Part shown: piece after piece, positions 25,192 through 32,747 of the stretch | Layout: every line of letters begins with the position of its first letter | How positions within the stretch are numbered: position 1 is the stretch's first letter | NCBI RefSeq assembly: GCF_946479715.1 | Contig: NZ_CAMLHF010000027.1 | Location: forward strand, 1 to 37,809 | Source of the DNA: an uncultured Pedobacter sp. | GTDB lineage: Bacteria > Bacteroidota > Bacteroidia > Sphingobacteriales > Sphingobacteriaceae | DNA: 37,809 nt | Direction of reading: 5' to 3' | Program-made: the position numbers and the translations under genes | Notes under the pieces: generated by a model | Databases searched by the model: none | Told to the model about the DNA's origin: nothing | What the model saw: the letters and a program-made list of their open reading frames with translations, nothing else

Positions 25192-26010
25192 ATGAAATTT
25201 TCTTCTATAATACAGCCGCAGGAATTGATTTTACTAGGTAAAAGCGATTTTATTTTATTTGATGTTAGTGCCGGATCGAAAGCCAGATATGATGAACAGC
25301 ACTTAGATAGGGCCTTTTATCTTGATTTAAATACAGATCTGGCCGATATTAAGGATTTTGCTGTTGGAGGCAGGCACCCTTTACCCACGTTTGAGCATTT
25401 TTCTGAAGTTTTAACAAAGTATGGAGTTACAAAAGATAGCCATGTAATTGTTTACGACGATAAGAATGGCTCTAATGCTGCTGCCAGATTCTGGTGGATG
25501 TTAAAGTCAATAGGACATCAAAAGGTTCAGGTTTTAAATGGTGGTTATGATGCTGCTATTAAAGCTGGGTTTGCAGTAAGTTCAGAGATTCCAAATTCCA
25601 AAACTGCCGAACCATACCAAATTAATGAATGGCAGTTACCATTAGCAGATATAAATGAAGTTGAAGTTGCTGGCAATAGTGATCATCATGTGGTTATTGA
25701 TGTTCGCGACGCTAATCGTTATGCAGGGTTAACTGAACCAATTGATTTAATTGCGGGCCATATTCCTGGTGCAATAAATATTCCTTTTACTGAAAATCTG
25801 GATGCTAACGGAGCTTTTTTAGCTCCTGAAATACTAAAGGAGAAATATTCAAAAGCGTTAGCCGATTATAAAACTGAAAATGTGATTGTGCATTGTGGTT
25901 CTGGCGTAACAGCTTGTCATACGCTTTTGGCAATAGATTATGCCGGCTTAGAAATCCCGAAATTGTATGTTGGGAGCTGGAGCGAATGGAGCAGAAATAA
26001 AATCAAATGA
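25192..26010 (+). CDS. Rhodanese-type sulfurtransferase (thiosulfate/3-mercaptopyruvate type)
   Basis: A 272-residue two-domain rhodanese. The N-terminal inactive domain has FDVSAGSKARYDEQHLDRAFYLDL and VIVYDDKNGSNAAARFWWMLKSIGH. The C-terminal domain has VIDVRDANRYAG and DLIAGHIPGAINIPF, then the active loop with Cys235 in VHCGSGVTACHTL. The CGSGVTA loop is the form usually seen in 3-mercaptopyruvate sulfurtransferases, while classical thiosulfate enzymes have CRKGVTA, so the former is more likely. It is cytoplasmic, with no signal peptide. The last codons overlap the following AraC-type gene by 4 bp (ATGA), suggesting co-transcription. Confidence 0.92.
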   Translation: MKFSSIIQPQELILLGKSDFILFDVSAGSKARYDEQHLDRAFYLDLNTDLADIKDFAVGGRHPLPTFEHFSEVLTKYGVTKDSHVIVYDDKNGSNAAARFWWMLKSIGHQKVQVLNGGYDAAIKAGFAVSSEIPNSKTAEPYQINEWQLPLADINEVEVAGNSDHHVVIDVRDANRYAGLTEPIDLIAGHIPGAINIPFTENLDANGAFLAPEILKEKYSKALADYKTENVIVHCGSGVTACHTLLAIDYAGLEIPKLYVGSWSEWSRNKIK

Positions 26011-26459
26011 CAACCGAGCAATATCCGAAGGTTTATTTATATAGAAGAATAGTTCAGGCAAAACTATTCATCGATAACAACTATGCCGACAAAATAGACC
26101 TCAATAATATTTCTAACGAGGCTTATTTTTCGAAGTTTCATTTTATTCGACTGTTCAAATCTGCTTACGGAAAAACGCCCCACCAGTATTTAAAATACGT
26201 GAGAATTGAAAAGGCAAAGGAGCTGCTCAAAAGTGATATTCCTGTTTCTGAGGCTTGTTTTCTAGTGGGTTTCGACAGCCTTTCATCATTCAGCGGACTA
26301 TTTTCAAAGGTAGTTGGCAAATCTCCGTCAGCTTTCCTGAAACACTATCAGGAAATCCAAAAGAAGATCAGTTTAACACCTCTTGCCTTTGTGCCAGGCT
26401 GTTATGCCTACCAACATGGTTGGCTCGAAAATAGCAATTTTGAAGAAACCGATATTTGA
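26007..26459 (+). CDS. Small AraC-family transcriptional regulator (DNA-binding domain only)
   Basis: A 150-residue protein that is nearly all DNA-binding domain. The first helix-turn-helix is around residues 27-52 (KIDLNNISNEAYFSKFHFIRLFKSAYGKTPHQYLKYVRIEKAKELL) and the second around 78-100 (VSEACFLVGFDSLSSFSGLFSKVVGKSPSAFLKHY), with the family's typical G-x-P-x-x-Y motif. No ligand-binding domain is present, so it is shorter than the usual 250-300 residues. Its start overlaps the sulfurtransferase stop by 4 bp. Downstream, 47 bp away, come a VOC protein and a DUF1569 protein on the same strand, which it may regulate. Confidence 0.93.
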   Translation: MTTEQYPKVYLYRRIVQAKLFIDNNYADKIDLNNISNEAYFSKFHFIRLFKSAYGKTPHQYLKYVRIEKAKELLKSDIPVSEACFLVGFDSLSSFSGLFSKVVGKSPSAFLKHYQEIQKKISLTPLAFVPGCYAYQHGWLENSNFEETDI

Positions 26460-26506
26460 TTTATTGCTCAAGTTTGTAGTGAGTTTAACATCTAAAGTAA
26501 ATAGCT

Positions 26507-26941
26507 ATGATCACAAAAATGACCATTACAAACATTCACGTTATAGACCAGGACAGTGCCTATGACTTCTATGTAAACAAATTAGGATTCAAACTGGTTG
26601 ACGATTTCCCAATGGGGCCTGGAACCCGCTGGCTTACCGTTTCACCTCCCGAACAACCCGACTTGCAACTTGTTTTGTTTCCGGTTACGGTGAGCAAAAT
26701 GTTTCCTAAAGAAATAGCGGAAAACCTAATAGACCTTATCAAAAAAGGGATATTTGGCTGTGGGGTTTTAACCTGTAAAGATATTCATGCTACTTACGAA
26801 GAGCTTAAAGCCAAGGGCGTTGAATTTATAAAACCGCCAACCAAGGAGTTTTACGGAACAGATGCTTTATTTAAAGATGATTCTGGTAATTATTTTTCAT
26901 TGCAACCTATAAACAATTTTGACAATGAAAACAATATTTGA
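26507..26941 (+). CDS. VOC-superfamily (glyoxalase/bleomycin-resistance-like) protein
   Basis: A 144-residue cytoplasmic protein with the paired beta-alpha-beta-beta-beta layout of the vicinal oxygen chelate fold. The N-terminal module reads ITNIHVIDQDSAYDFYVNKLGFKLVDDFPM...RWLTVSPP and the C-terminal module GVLTCKDIHATYEELKAKGVEFIKPPTKEFYGTDALFKDDSGNYFSLQ. Members bind metal and act in lactoylglutathione metabolism, antibiotic binding or dioxygenation; the substrate cannot be deduced. Candidate metal ligands are His11 and the glutamates/aspartates of the second module. The 3' end overlaps the next gene by 17 bp if that gene starts at its ATG at 26925. Confidence 0.88.
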   Translation: MITKMTITNIHVIDQDSAYDFYVNKLGFKLVDDFPMGPGTRWLTVSPPEQPDLQLVLFPVTVSKMFPKEIAENLIDLIKKGIFGCGVLTCKDIHATYEELKAKGVEFIKPPTKEFYGTDALFKDDSGNYFSLQPINNFDNENNI

Positions 26942-27377
26942 CAAGTCAACAATAGATGAATTGACAGTAAGGGTTAATGCACTGGATGAAAACAGCAAGC
27001 CACTTTGGGGTAAGATGAACGTTTATCAAATGACTATGCATTGTACAAAATGGAACGAATGGGTTTTAGGAATCACCAATCCTGTTAATGGGCAAGAATT
27101 TTTGGGTAAAATCTTCGGTAAAATGGCACTCAAAAGCAATACTAAAAACGATAAGCCAATCGGTAAAAATATGCCAGCAGGAAAAGCATTCACCATAAAA
27201 CAAAAAGAATGTGATCTGGAAGCTCAAAAGAAAACCCTGATGAACCTATTAGCTGATTTCGAACACTTTTCAAACGATGGGTTCATTCATGATTTCTTTG
27301 GTAAAATGACAAGAGAGCAGATTGGCATATTTGTTTATAAGCATTCAGATCATCACTTAAGGCAGTTCAACGTTTAA
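26925..27377 (+). CDS. DUF1569/DinB-like helical protein
   Basis: ATG at 26925 is the likely start (MKTIFDKSTIDELTVRVNAL), giving 150 residues; a TTG two codons upstream is less likely. The protein is predicted all-helical, with histidines placed as in DinB/YfiT-like four-helix bundles: MNVYQMTMHCTKWNEW and a C-terminal YKHSDHHLRQF. These would bind a metal ion. Proteins of this family are thought to be metal-dependent thiol or glycosidic transferases, but no reaction is known for this branch. The gene overlaps the VOC gene by 17 bp, so they are co-translated. Its 3' end overlaps the convergent DUF2306 gene by 11 bp. Confidence 0.85.
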   Translation: MKTIFDKSTIDELTVRVNALDENSKPLWGKMNVYQMTMHCTKWNEWVLGITNPVNGQEFLGKIFGKMALKSNTKNDKPIGKNMPAGKAFTIKQKECDLEAQKKTLMNLLADFEHFSNDGFIHDFFGKMTREQIGIFVYKHSDHHLRQFNV

Positions 27378-28020
27378 GTTTCTTAATGGCATAGGTACTG
27401 CGAATCACTTCATAAGTATAAAGTGGTAAAGCCCAACCCATCCAGAAAAGCGGAACAGTAACTTCTTCAAAACTGCCCAACTGCTGCACAAATGGGATCT
27501 TGTAGATAAAACCTGAGATCAGGAAGGCTACTGTGACCAGGTAACTTCTGATCATCCATTCTTTGTGAAGTTTAAATTGTTTCTTCATAGCAGTATAGAA
27601 CGCAATAAAAGTAGTACTGATCCAAACACTGGCCCAGATCTGCAATGTGAATGCGTAAGCCCAATTCACTGCATGGGCCGTTGTTGAAGCAAGCACAAGG
27701 GCGCTGATACTGCTTACCAGGATCGATAACAGGTATAAATAACCAATCGCACGGTGTATTTTCCAGCTATAGGTGCGTAGTTTAGGCCAGAATTGAACAA
27801 TACCGGAAATTAATGCTCCACCACCAGCTGTAATATGCGCTATGAGGAACCACCGTTGAGGGAAATATCTGCCTAATGCTTCTGGTGTCATTTGCAGGTA
27901 ATGATCTGCCCCATGCATGAATAACCAGGTCATAAAAAAAACAGTTACCCATATCAGTAAGGGCAGGATGTCTATCCAGTTAAGTTTAAATTGACCCTTT
28001 ACATTAAGTTCTTTTTGCAT
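27367..28020 (-). CDS. DUF2306 integral membrane protein
   Basis: A 217-residue inner-membrane protein with about five to six hydrophobic segments: ILPLLIWVTVFFMTWLF, FLIAHITAGGGALISGIV, AIGYLYLLSILVSSISALVLA, WASVWISTTFIAFYT, IRSYLVTVAFLISGFIY and PLFWMGWALPLYTY. Histidines in WFLIAHI and WKIHRAIGYLY lie at membrane-facing places and could bind heme or a quinone-like partner, as in cytochrome b561-type folds; this is inference. DUF2306 members are of unknown function. The gene is transcribed divergently from an HxlR-type regulator at 28176, which probably controls it. Its stop overlaps the convergent DUF1569 gene. Confidence 0.87.
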   Translation of the reverse strand: MQKELNVKGQFKLNWIDILPLLIWVTVFFMTWLFMHGADHYLQMTPEALGRYFPQRWFLIAHITAGGGALISGIVQFWPKLRTYSWKIHRAIGYLYLLSILVSSISALVLASTTAHAVNWAYAFTLQIWASVWISTTFIAFYTAMKKQFKLHKEWMIRSYLVTVAFLISGFIYKIPFVQQLGSFEEVTVPLFWMGWALPLYTYEVIRSTYAIKKLKR

Positions 28021-28092
28021 TTCCGATTCCTTTTTGATTTTAATTAAGTACTATAAACGATAACACAAAGTTCCCTGAAAGATATCAGGTGA

Positions 28093-28129
28093 ACAATAAC
28101 CGATAAAAGATTCGGTATGGGGTTATTGT
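28093..28129. promoter_or_regulatory. Inverted repeat between DUF2306 and HxlR genes, candidate operator
   Basis: ACAATAACC at 28093-28101 is mirrored exactly by GGTTATTGT at 28121-28129. A smaller pair ACCGA/TCGGT is nested inside. The element lies 73 bp upstream of the DUF2306 start and 47 bp upstream of the HxlR start, so a dimeric HxlR regulator bound here could act on both. HxlR proteins usually bind imperfect palindromes in divergent promoters. The 19-bp spacer is rather long for one site. Confidence 0.5.
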
Positions 28130-28175
28130 GAGCTTTGGGATGTATTGAGTAATTTTAACCAGCAATAATAAAAGC

Positions 28176-28550
28176 ATGTATACAAGAAAAATACAAGAAG
28201 ATCCAGATTGTGGTATCTATTTAGCGATGAAAGTATTAGGTGGTAAATGGAAATGTTGTATCCTGGATGCGATCAGCAGGGGTATTTCGAGGCCCAGTGA
28301 AATTGCCAGATACATCACTGAGGCATCCACACGTGTTATCGAAATGCAATTGGCAGAACTACTTTTTTACGGGATGGTTGAAAAATGCGCTGAAGATGTT
28401 TATCCTAAAAGAACTGAGTATAAACTCACCATCCTGGGAGAAACCTTATTGCCCATTCTTTCCAAAATAGATCAGTGGGGAATGGAACATGCAGAGGTGA
28501 TCAAAGATCGAATCAACGAGCTGCAAGAGGGTGAACTGGAATCAAAATAG
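28176..28550 (+). CDS. HxlR-family winged-helix transcriptional regulator
   Basis: A 124-residue regulator. The family signature is clear: a cysteine near the start (Cys12 in PDCGIYLAMKVLGGKWK), the helix-turn-helix (SRPSEIARYITEASTRVIEMQLAEL), the wing (GMVEKCAEDVYPKRTEYKLTILGETLLP) and a dimerising C-terminal helix (KIDQWGMEH). Cys12 matches the redox-sensing position of HypR-type members, and Cys27, Cys28 and a later Cys add further thiols, so it may sense disulfide or aldehyde stress. It diverges from the DUF2306 gene, with a perfect inverted repeat between them. Confidence 0.94.
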   Translation: MYTRKIQEDPDCGIYLAMKVLGGKWKCCILDAISRGISRPSEIARYITEASTRVIEMQLAELLFYGMVEKCAEDVYPKRTEYKLTILGETLLPILSKIDQWGMEHAEVIKDRINELQEGELESK

Positions 28551-28606
28551 AGATGCTCTTCACGAAAAAATCCCGTACATTTCTCTATGATGCCACAAAA
28601 AAGTAA

Positions 28607-28614
28607 TACTTTTG
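28607..28614 (+). promoter_or_regulatory. Bacteroidota-type -7 promoter element ahead of the iron-uptake operon
   Basis: TACTTTTG matches the TAnnTTTG consensus exactly. It lies 19 bp before the TTG start at 28634, so the leader would be very short. No clear TTG -33 element is seen at the usual distance, which leaves room for an activator. It is the best-matching promoter core recognised in this part of the window. Confidence 0.6.
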
Positions 28615-28633
28615 CAACTGTAAAAATCAATAA

Positions 28634-29017
28634 TTGAAAAGATCAGTTTGTCTTTTATTACTATTCATGATTGTCATGCAGTCCTTCAATAAGTTGGGGA
28701 TAATCCTCGCTTTTAAGATTAATCAGGACTACATTGCTTCTGCCTTTTGTGAAAATAAGGATAAACCAGAAATGCATTGTAATGGACGATGTGTGCTGGC
28801 AAAAAAACTCAAACAAGCGGAACAGAATGAAGAAAAGCAAAGAGCAGAAAATCTGGAAAAAGCTAATGTGCTCTTCTTTTGCAAATTGAACAGACTTGAG
28901 GTTAATGAATCATCTGGCGTCTCAAAAACCGCTGACATTAATGCCTTCTACTTAAAGTTTAAACCTTCTTCTTTTACCAACGACATCTTCAAACCACCTC
29001 AGTACCTGGCTGCCTAA
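28634..29017 (+). CDS. Small exported or membrane-anchored Cys protein (CNGRC motif), metal-uptake associated
   Basis: A 127-residue protein starting at TTG (no ATG in frame gives a better N terminus). Residues about 5-27 form a hydrophobic segment, either signal or anchor. Then follow YIASAFCENKDKPEMHCNGRCVLAKKLKQAEQNEEKQ, with Cys39, Cys49 and Cys53, and a charged helix. Small proteins with this CENxxxPxMxCNGxC pattern are common in Bacteroidota next to TonB-dependent metal receptors; their function is not known to me. The cysteine spacing suggests binding of a metal ion or a redox role. It is followed after 121 bp by a TonB-dependent siderophore-type receptor on the same strand. Confidence 0.72.
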   Translation: MKRSVCLLLLFMIVMQSFNKLGIILAFKINQDYIASAFCENKDKPEMHCNGRCVLAKKLKQAEQNEEKQRAENLEKANVLFFCKLNRLEVNESSGVSKTADINAFYLKFKPSSFTNDIFKPPQYLAA

Positions 29018-29049
29018 TCTATCTTATTTTTTAATCACAATTATAGAGT

Positions 29050-29106
29050 AGCCTGAGGTTGCTCATATGCCATTTTTATGGTCGAAATCGTGATGTGTCT
29101 CAGGCT
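29050..29106. repeat. Spaced 8-bp inverted repeat between the Cys protein and receptor genes
   Basis: AGCCTGAG at 29050-29057 pairs with CTCAGGCT at 29099-29106, with a small nested hairpin CCAT-TTTT-ATGG at 29070-29081. It sits in the 121-bp gap before the receptor gene. It could be an attenuating or mRNA-processing structure, or a metal-regulator site. No T-run follows directly. Confidence 0.35.
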
Positions 29107-29138
29107 GGTTTCTTATTAACATATTTTTATACTTTCAA

Positions 29139-31505
29139 ATGAAAATCACTATTTTCAGCATACTATTACTATTGTTTACCGGTAGTAAATCCTTTGCGCA
29201 ATCTGGCTTAGGGAATTTAAAAGGTCGTATTGTAACTGCTAAAGATGAAGCTGTTAGCGGTGCGACAGTTCAATTCCAGAATACGCGAATTAGCACCCAA
29301 ACAGATTCAGATGGAAACTTCAATTTTATCGCAATTCCTTCCGGTACATATGTATTGGTCGTTTCAAATATAGGATATACCGCTCTTAAGCAAAATCTGA
29401 TCATCACTGCAGGCAAAAATGCCTTTCTCAATTTACAGCTTTCGGAAAGCAGACAGGAATTGAGGGAAGTAGCCATCATTACTAACCCGAAGCGTTACCA
29501 GGTAAAACAATCCAGTAGTGCTACCAGAATGGATATTCCGCTACTCGAAACCCCACAATCCGTACAAGCTGTTTCGTCGGAGGTAATGCACGACAAGCAA
29601 GCTTTTACGCTGAATGAACTTGCAAGCAGTTTTACTGGTATGAAAGCGAATAATGGAAATGGTTCATTCAATATGCGTGGATTTACTGCATATTCTCCTA
29701 ATGATGCAAGTTTCCTGCTTTACAATGGCATTAGAGGTAATCTCTTCCTATGGAGTCAGCAACCTTTGTTGTACAATGTGGAATCTGTAGAGCTACTAAG
29801 GGGGCCCTCTGGCGCCTTGTTTAGTGAGGGTGCTCCCGGCGGTGTAATAAACTTTGTTACAAAAAAACCGCTTGCAGAAAGCCGATACAACATCGACTTG
29901 TCTCTGGGAAGCTGGAACTTCCGCCGGGCCTCGGCAGATCTTGCCGGACCATTAACTAAAAATAAAAAACTATTGTATCGTGCTATCATAGGCTACGACA
30001 GATCGGAAAGTTTTCGCAACGACCAGAATAAAGAGAATATTTTCCTGGCACCATCATTAACTTATCTTTTCTCAGATAAAACAAGCCTAAACCTGGAACT
30101 TAACTATGCTCGTCAAAAAGCTGTTCACCAATATGATAATGGATCTTTTATCCGCACCAGGGCCGATGGTACTTTTGATTTCAACTATTATCCAAACAAT
30201 CTGACCATCCAAAGTCCAACTGACTATGGGAAAACCAATAACTCGTCGGCCACGCTTTCATTCAACCATAGCTTTAACGAAAAACTGAAACTAACGGTGG
30301 TACAGCGTGCGGTAAGAAATGTACTGGATTATACCGATCATATACCTGTAGGAAAGATCAGAAATGATTCTATTAGCAGAGGATATCAGGACTGGGAAAC
30401 CGATCGATTTAGTCTGCAAACCACTGCTTATGCAAGTTATGACATTAAGACCGGCCCCTTAAAACATCAGATCTTAGTTGGTGCCGATTACAATCGTTAT
30501 GGCTGGACTAAAAACGATTACCAATATAAACCTTCAACCCGTATTTCTATTTTTAATCCTGATTATAGCAATGATATCCCAGGATCTGCTGTTCCTGCTG
30601 AAGAATCAGATGACAACAAGCGCATTACCAATTTGACAGGTTTCTATATTCAGGATCAGGTTAGTTTTGGGCGACAACTTAAGGCGCTGGTTTCTTTAAG
30701 ATATGATAACTATGATGGAAAGGAAACTCCGCTGTCTGACAGAGATAATAAACAAGGTGATGAATTACAAGCATCTGGATGGATTCCACGGGTTGGATTA
30801 GTCTACTTACCTGTAGAGAATTTAGCTTTTTACGGTACTTACCTCAAGTCTTTTAATCCTCAAACCTCTAATAATGTTCTCTCTGGTGGACCATTTCCTA
30901 CCCGCAAGGCAACTCAATATGAACTAGGTACTAAAGCAGATTTCTTTAATCAGCAATTGTCAACTACAGTGTCTATTTATGAAATTAAATATGCAAATAT
31001 CCTGACTGCCGCTCCAACAGAAGAAAATTCTCATCGCCAGGCGGCAATTGATGGTACCCGAAGCAGGGGAATTGAATTCTCTGCCAGCGGCACAATTCAA
31101 AACTTTAATATCATTGCCGGATATGCATATAATGAACATATTATCTTAAGTACAAGTGCCTATGGGAAAAAAGGCGATCGCTTTGCAAATGCGCCAAAAC
31201 ACATTGCCAACCTTTGGTTAAAGTATAACTTGTATAGTACTGCGTTGAAAGGATTGGGATTAGCGGGAGGGGTTCGGTATGTGAGCGATCAGGTTGGCCT
31301 TATCAGTAATCAAAACTTTGTGTTTCCTGAATATACCGTATTAGATGCAGCCATTAATTACCAAAGGGGGCGTTATAACATTCAGTTTAATGCTTATAAC
31401 CTTACTGATAAACACTATTTTACTGGCAGCAGATCCAGCACAGTTTCTGGCGGTTTAGGTGATCCGTTTAATTATAGAATTGGAATAAGCTATCAAATCC
31501 GATGA
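29139..31505 (+). CDS. TonB-dependent siderophore-type receptor with N-terminal carboxypeptidase-regulatory domain
   Basis: A 788-residue outer-membrane receptor. Signal peptide ends SFAQ near residue 21. Residues about 27-105 form a carboxypeptidase-regulatory-like domain (GRIVTAKDEAVSGATVQFQNT). The plug (about 120-235) has ETPQSVQAVSSEVM, FNMRGFTAYSPNDASFLLYNG and VELLRGPSGALFSEGAPGGVINFVTKKP, hallmarks of FhuA/FpvA-like siderophore receptors. The rest is the 22-strand barrel, ending in YRIGISYQIR. It imports ferric siderophores or similar complexes with TonB energy. The following PepSY-TM gene overlaps by 4 bp (ATGA), supporting an iron-uptake operon. The siderophore is not identifiable. 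Confidence 0.95.
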   Translation: MKITIFSILLLLFTGSKSFAQSGLGNLKGRIVTAKDEAVSGATVQFQNTRISTQTDSDGNFNFIAIPSGTYVLVVSNIGYTALKQNLIITAGKNAFLNLQLSESRQELREVAIITNPKRYQVKQSSSATRMDIPLLETPQSVQAVSSEVMHDKQAFTLNELASSFTGMKANNGNGSFNMRGFTAYSPNDASFLLYNGIRGNLFLWSQQPLLYNVESVELLRGPSGALFSEGAPGGVINFVTKKPLAESRYNIDLSLGSWNFRRASADLAGPLTKNKKLLYRAIIGYDRSESFRNDQNKENIFLAPSLTYLFSDKTSLNLELNYARQKAVHQYDNGSFIRTRADGTFDFNYYPNNLTIQSPTDYGKTNNSSATLSFNHSFNEKLKLTVVQRAVRNVLDYTDHIPVGKIRNDSISRGYQDWETDRFSLQTTAYASYDIKTGPLKHQILVGADYNRYGWTKNDYQYKPSTRISIFNPDYSNDIPGSAVPAEESDDNKRITNLTGFYIQDQVSFGRQLKALVSLRYDNYDGKETPLSDRDNKQGDELQASGWIPRVGLVYLPVENLAFYGTYLKSFNPQTSNNVLSGGPFPTRKATQYELGTKADFFNQQLSTTVSIYEIKYANILTAAPTEENSHRQAAIDGTRSRGIEFSASGTIQNFNIIAGYAYNEHIILSTSAYGKKGDRFANAPKHIANLWLKYNLYSTALKGLGLAGGVRYVSDQVGLISNQNFVFPEYTVLDAAINYQRGRYNIQFNAYNLTDKHYFTGSRSSTVSGGLGDPFNYRIGISYQIR

Positions 31506-32605
31506 ACAGATCAAAATCAATAACCAAACTGGCATTCTCCTTTCATAGCTGGCTAGGTCTTATCAGTGGTGTTTTTTTACTATTGCTTGGGCTAAGTGGC
31601 TCGGTATTGGTCTTTTTAGAAGAGATCGATCATGCGATCAATGCTGAATTACTTAGGGTGAAACCCGTAGGCCGGGTATTATCTCTAGATACTCTGTACA
31701 GGAAGATAGGGCAGGAGCATCCAAACGTTGCAGGTATTGCCTGGTTAAATCCTGATGCTGTCCCAGATGAAGCATATGAATTCAGACTTTATCAAAATGA
31801 CGGGAAGATCAGTACTTATGACCTGGGTATGGTCAGCATCAATCCTTACTCAGGTAAGACCTTACGCCAAGGAAATCTAAAAGATCTAAATCCAAGTTTC
31901 ATACACTGGATGGTTCAATTTCATTGGAGTTTTCAGCTTGGTATACCGGGATTGCTACTGGCTACTATTTTTGGAATTACTATGCTCTTATCTACCATAA
32001 CAGGGCTGATCATTTATCGAAAGCACGTATGGAAAGTACTGTTCTTTAAAGAGAAGATGAAATGGGATAATTGGAGAACCATATCCTCCGGTTTACATAG
32101 AATTGTTGGAGTATGGGCATTGGTTTTTAATGTGGTTATTTTCTTTACGGGTTTCTGGATGAACAAGTTTTCATTAGATCCTGCATACTGGAAAAAACAA
32201 ACTGTTTCAACTCCGATAAATACCTTGTCTTCCCAAAACATAGACCAGCTGCTTAATAATGCAAAGAAAAATATGCCTGACTTAGTCCTTAAAAAAGTTT
32301 ACTTACCCACCCAGCCCGGAAAGAATTTCCAGGCAAGCGGTACAGTAAAAGGCCAATCCGCATTCTTCTATAATGGAAATTCGATTGCTATTGATCCTGC
32401 AACCGGAAAAGTGATTTCTATTGAGCGATTAGCCGAACACGGATTTTGGGAAAGGGTAGAAGCCACTTTTTTTCCGCTTCACGTGGGGAATTTTGGTGGT
32501 GTCACCATCAAAATAGTATACGTGATCATAGGTTTATTACCTGGCTTACTTTCCATTACAGGCGCTATGCTATGGTGGAGAAAAGTAAGAAAAAGTTATA
32601 CCTAA
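31502..32605 (+). CDS. PepSY-TM family inner-membrane protein (PiuB-like, probable siderophore-iron reductase)
   Basis: A 367-residue protein with four main hydrophobic helices: about 13-36 (HSWLGLISGVFLLLLGLSGSVLVFLEE), 145-170 (LLATIFGITMLLSTITGLIIY), 195-220 (IVGVWALVFNVVIFFTGFWM) and 340-358 (IVYVIIGLLPGLLSITGAMLWW). Histidines in FHSWLG, HWMVQFHWSF, GLHRIVG and FPLHVGNFGG are typical of PepSY_TM proteins and may coordinate heme. Such proteins are encoded next to siderophore receptors and are thought to reduce ferric complexes in the periplasm. The 4-bp overlap with the receptor gene makes a shared transcript certain in practice. Confidence 0.92.
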   Translation: MNRSKSITKLAFSFHSWLGLISGVFLLLLGLSGSVLVFLEEIDHAINAELLRVKPVGRVLSLDTLYRKIGQEHPNVAGIAWLNPDAVPDEAYEFRLYQNDGKISTYDLGMVSINPYSGKTLRQGNLKDLNPSFIHWMVQFHWSFQLGIPGLLLATIFGITMLLSTITGLIIYRKHVWKVLFFKEKMKWDNWRTISSGLHRIVGVWALVFNVVIFFTGFWMNKFSLDPAYWKKQTVSTPINTLSSQNIDQLLNNAKKNMPDLVLKKVYLPTQPGKNFQASGTVKGQSAFFYNGNSIAIDPATGKVISIERLAEHGFWERVEATFFPLHVGNFGGVTIKIVYVIIGLLPGLLSITGAMLWWRKVRKSYT

Positions 32606-32642
32606 GCAATTAAAATGAAAAGAGGCCGTATCATAAAGAGGT

Positions 32643-32730
32643 CGTCATCTCGAACGAATGTGAGAGATCCCCTGATTATGCCGGTTTAAGAGATCTCTCA
32701 CATTCGTTCGAGATGACGAAGTGAGAGATC
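32643..32730. repeat. Long perfect palindromic repeat (27-bp arms), REP/MITE-like
   Basis: The left arm 32643-32669 and right arm 32692-32718 are exact reverse complements over 27 bp, with a 22-nt loop; each contains CGTCATCTCGAACG or its complement. A further partial direct copy, GTGAGAGATC, lies at 32721-32730. No transposase is nearby. Elements with this CGTCATCTCGAACGA core are scattered through Sphingobacteriaceae genomes. It lies between convergent operons, where it could act as a bidirectional terminator. Confidence 0.9.
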
Positions 32731-32747
32731 TAATGCCAGGCTGCAAG

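Noticed and set aside
26383..26565. Short gene bridging the AraC-type and VOC genes
   Set aside because: It overlaps both neighbours out of frame and shows no protein-like features.
32643..32718. Insertion sequence with terminal inverted repeats
   Set aside because: Only 22 nt lie between the arms and no transposase is present; it is a palindromic repeat unit, not an IS element.
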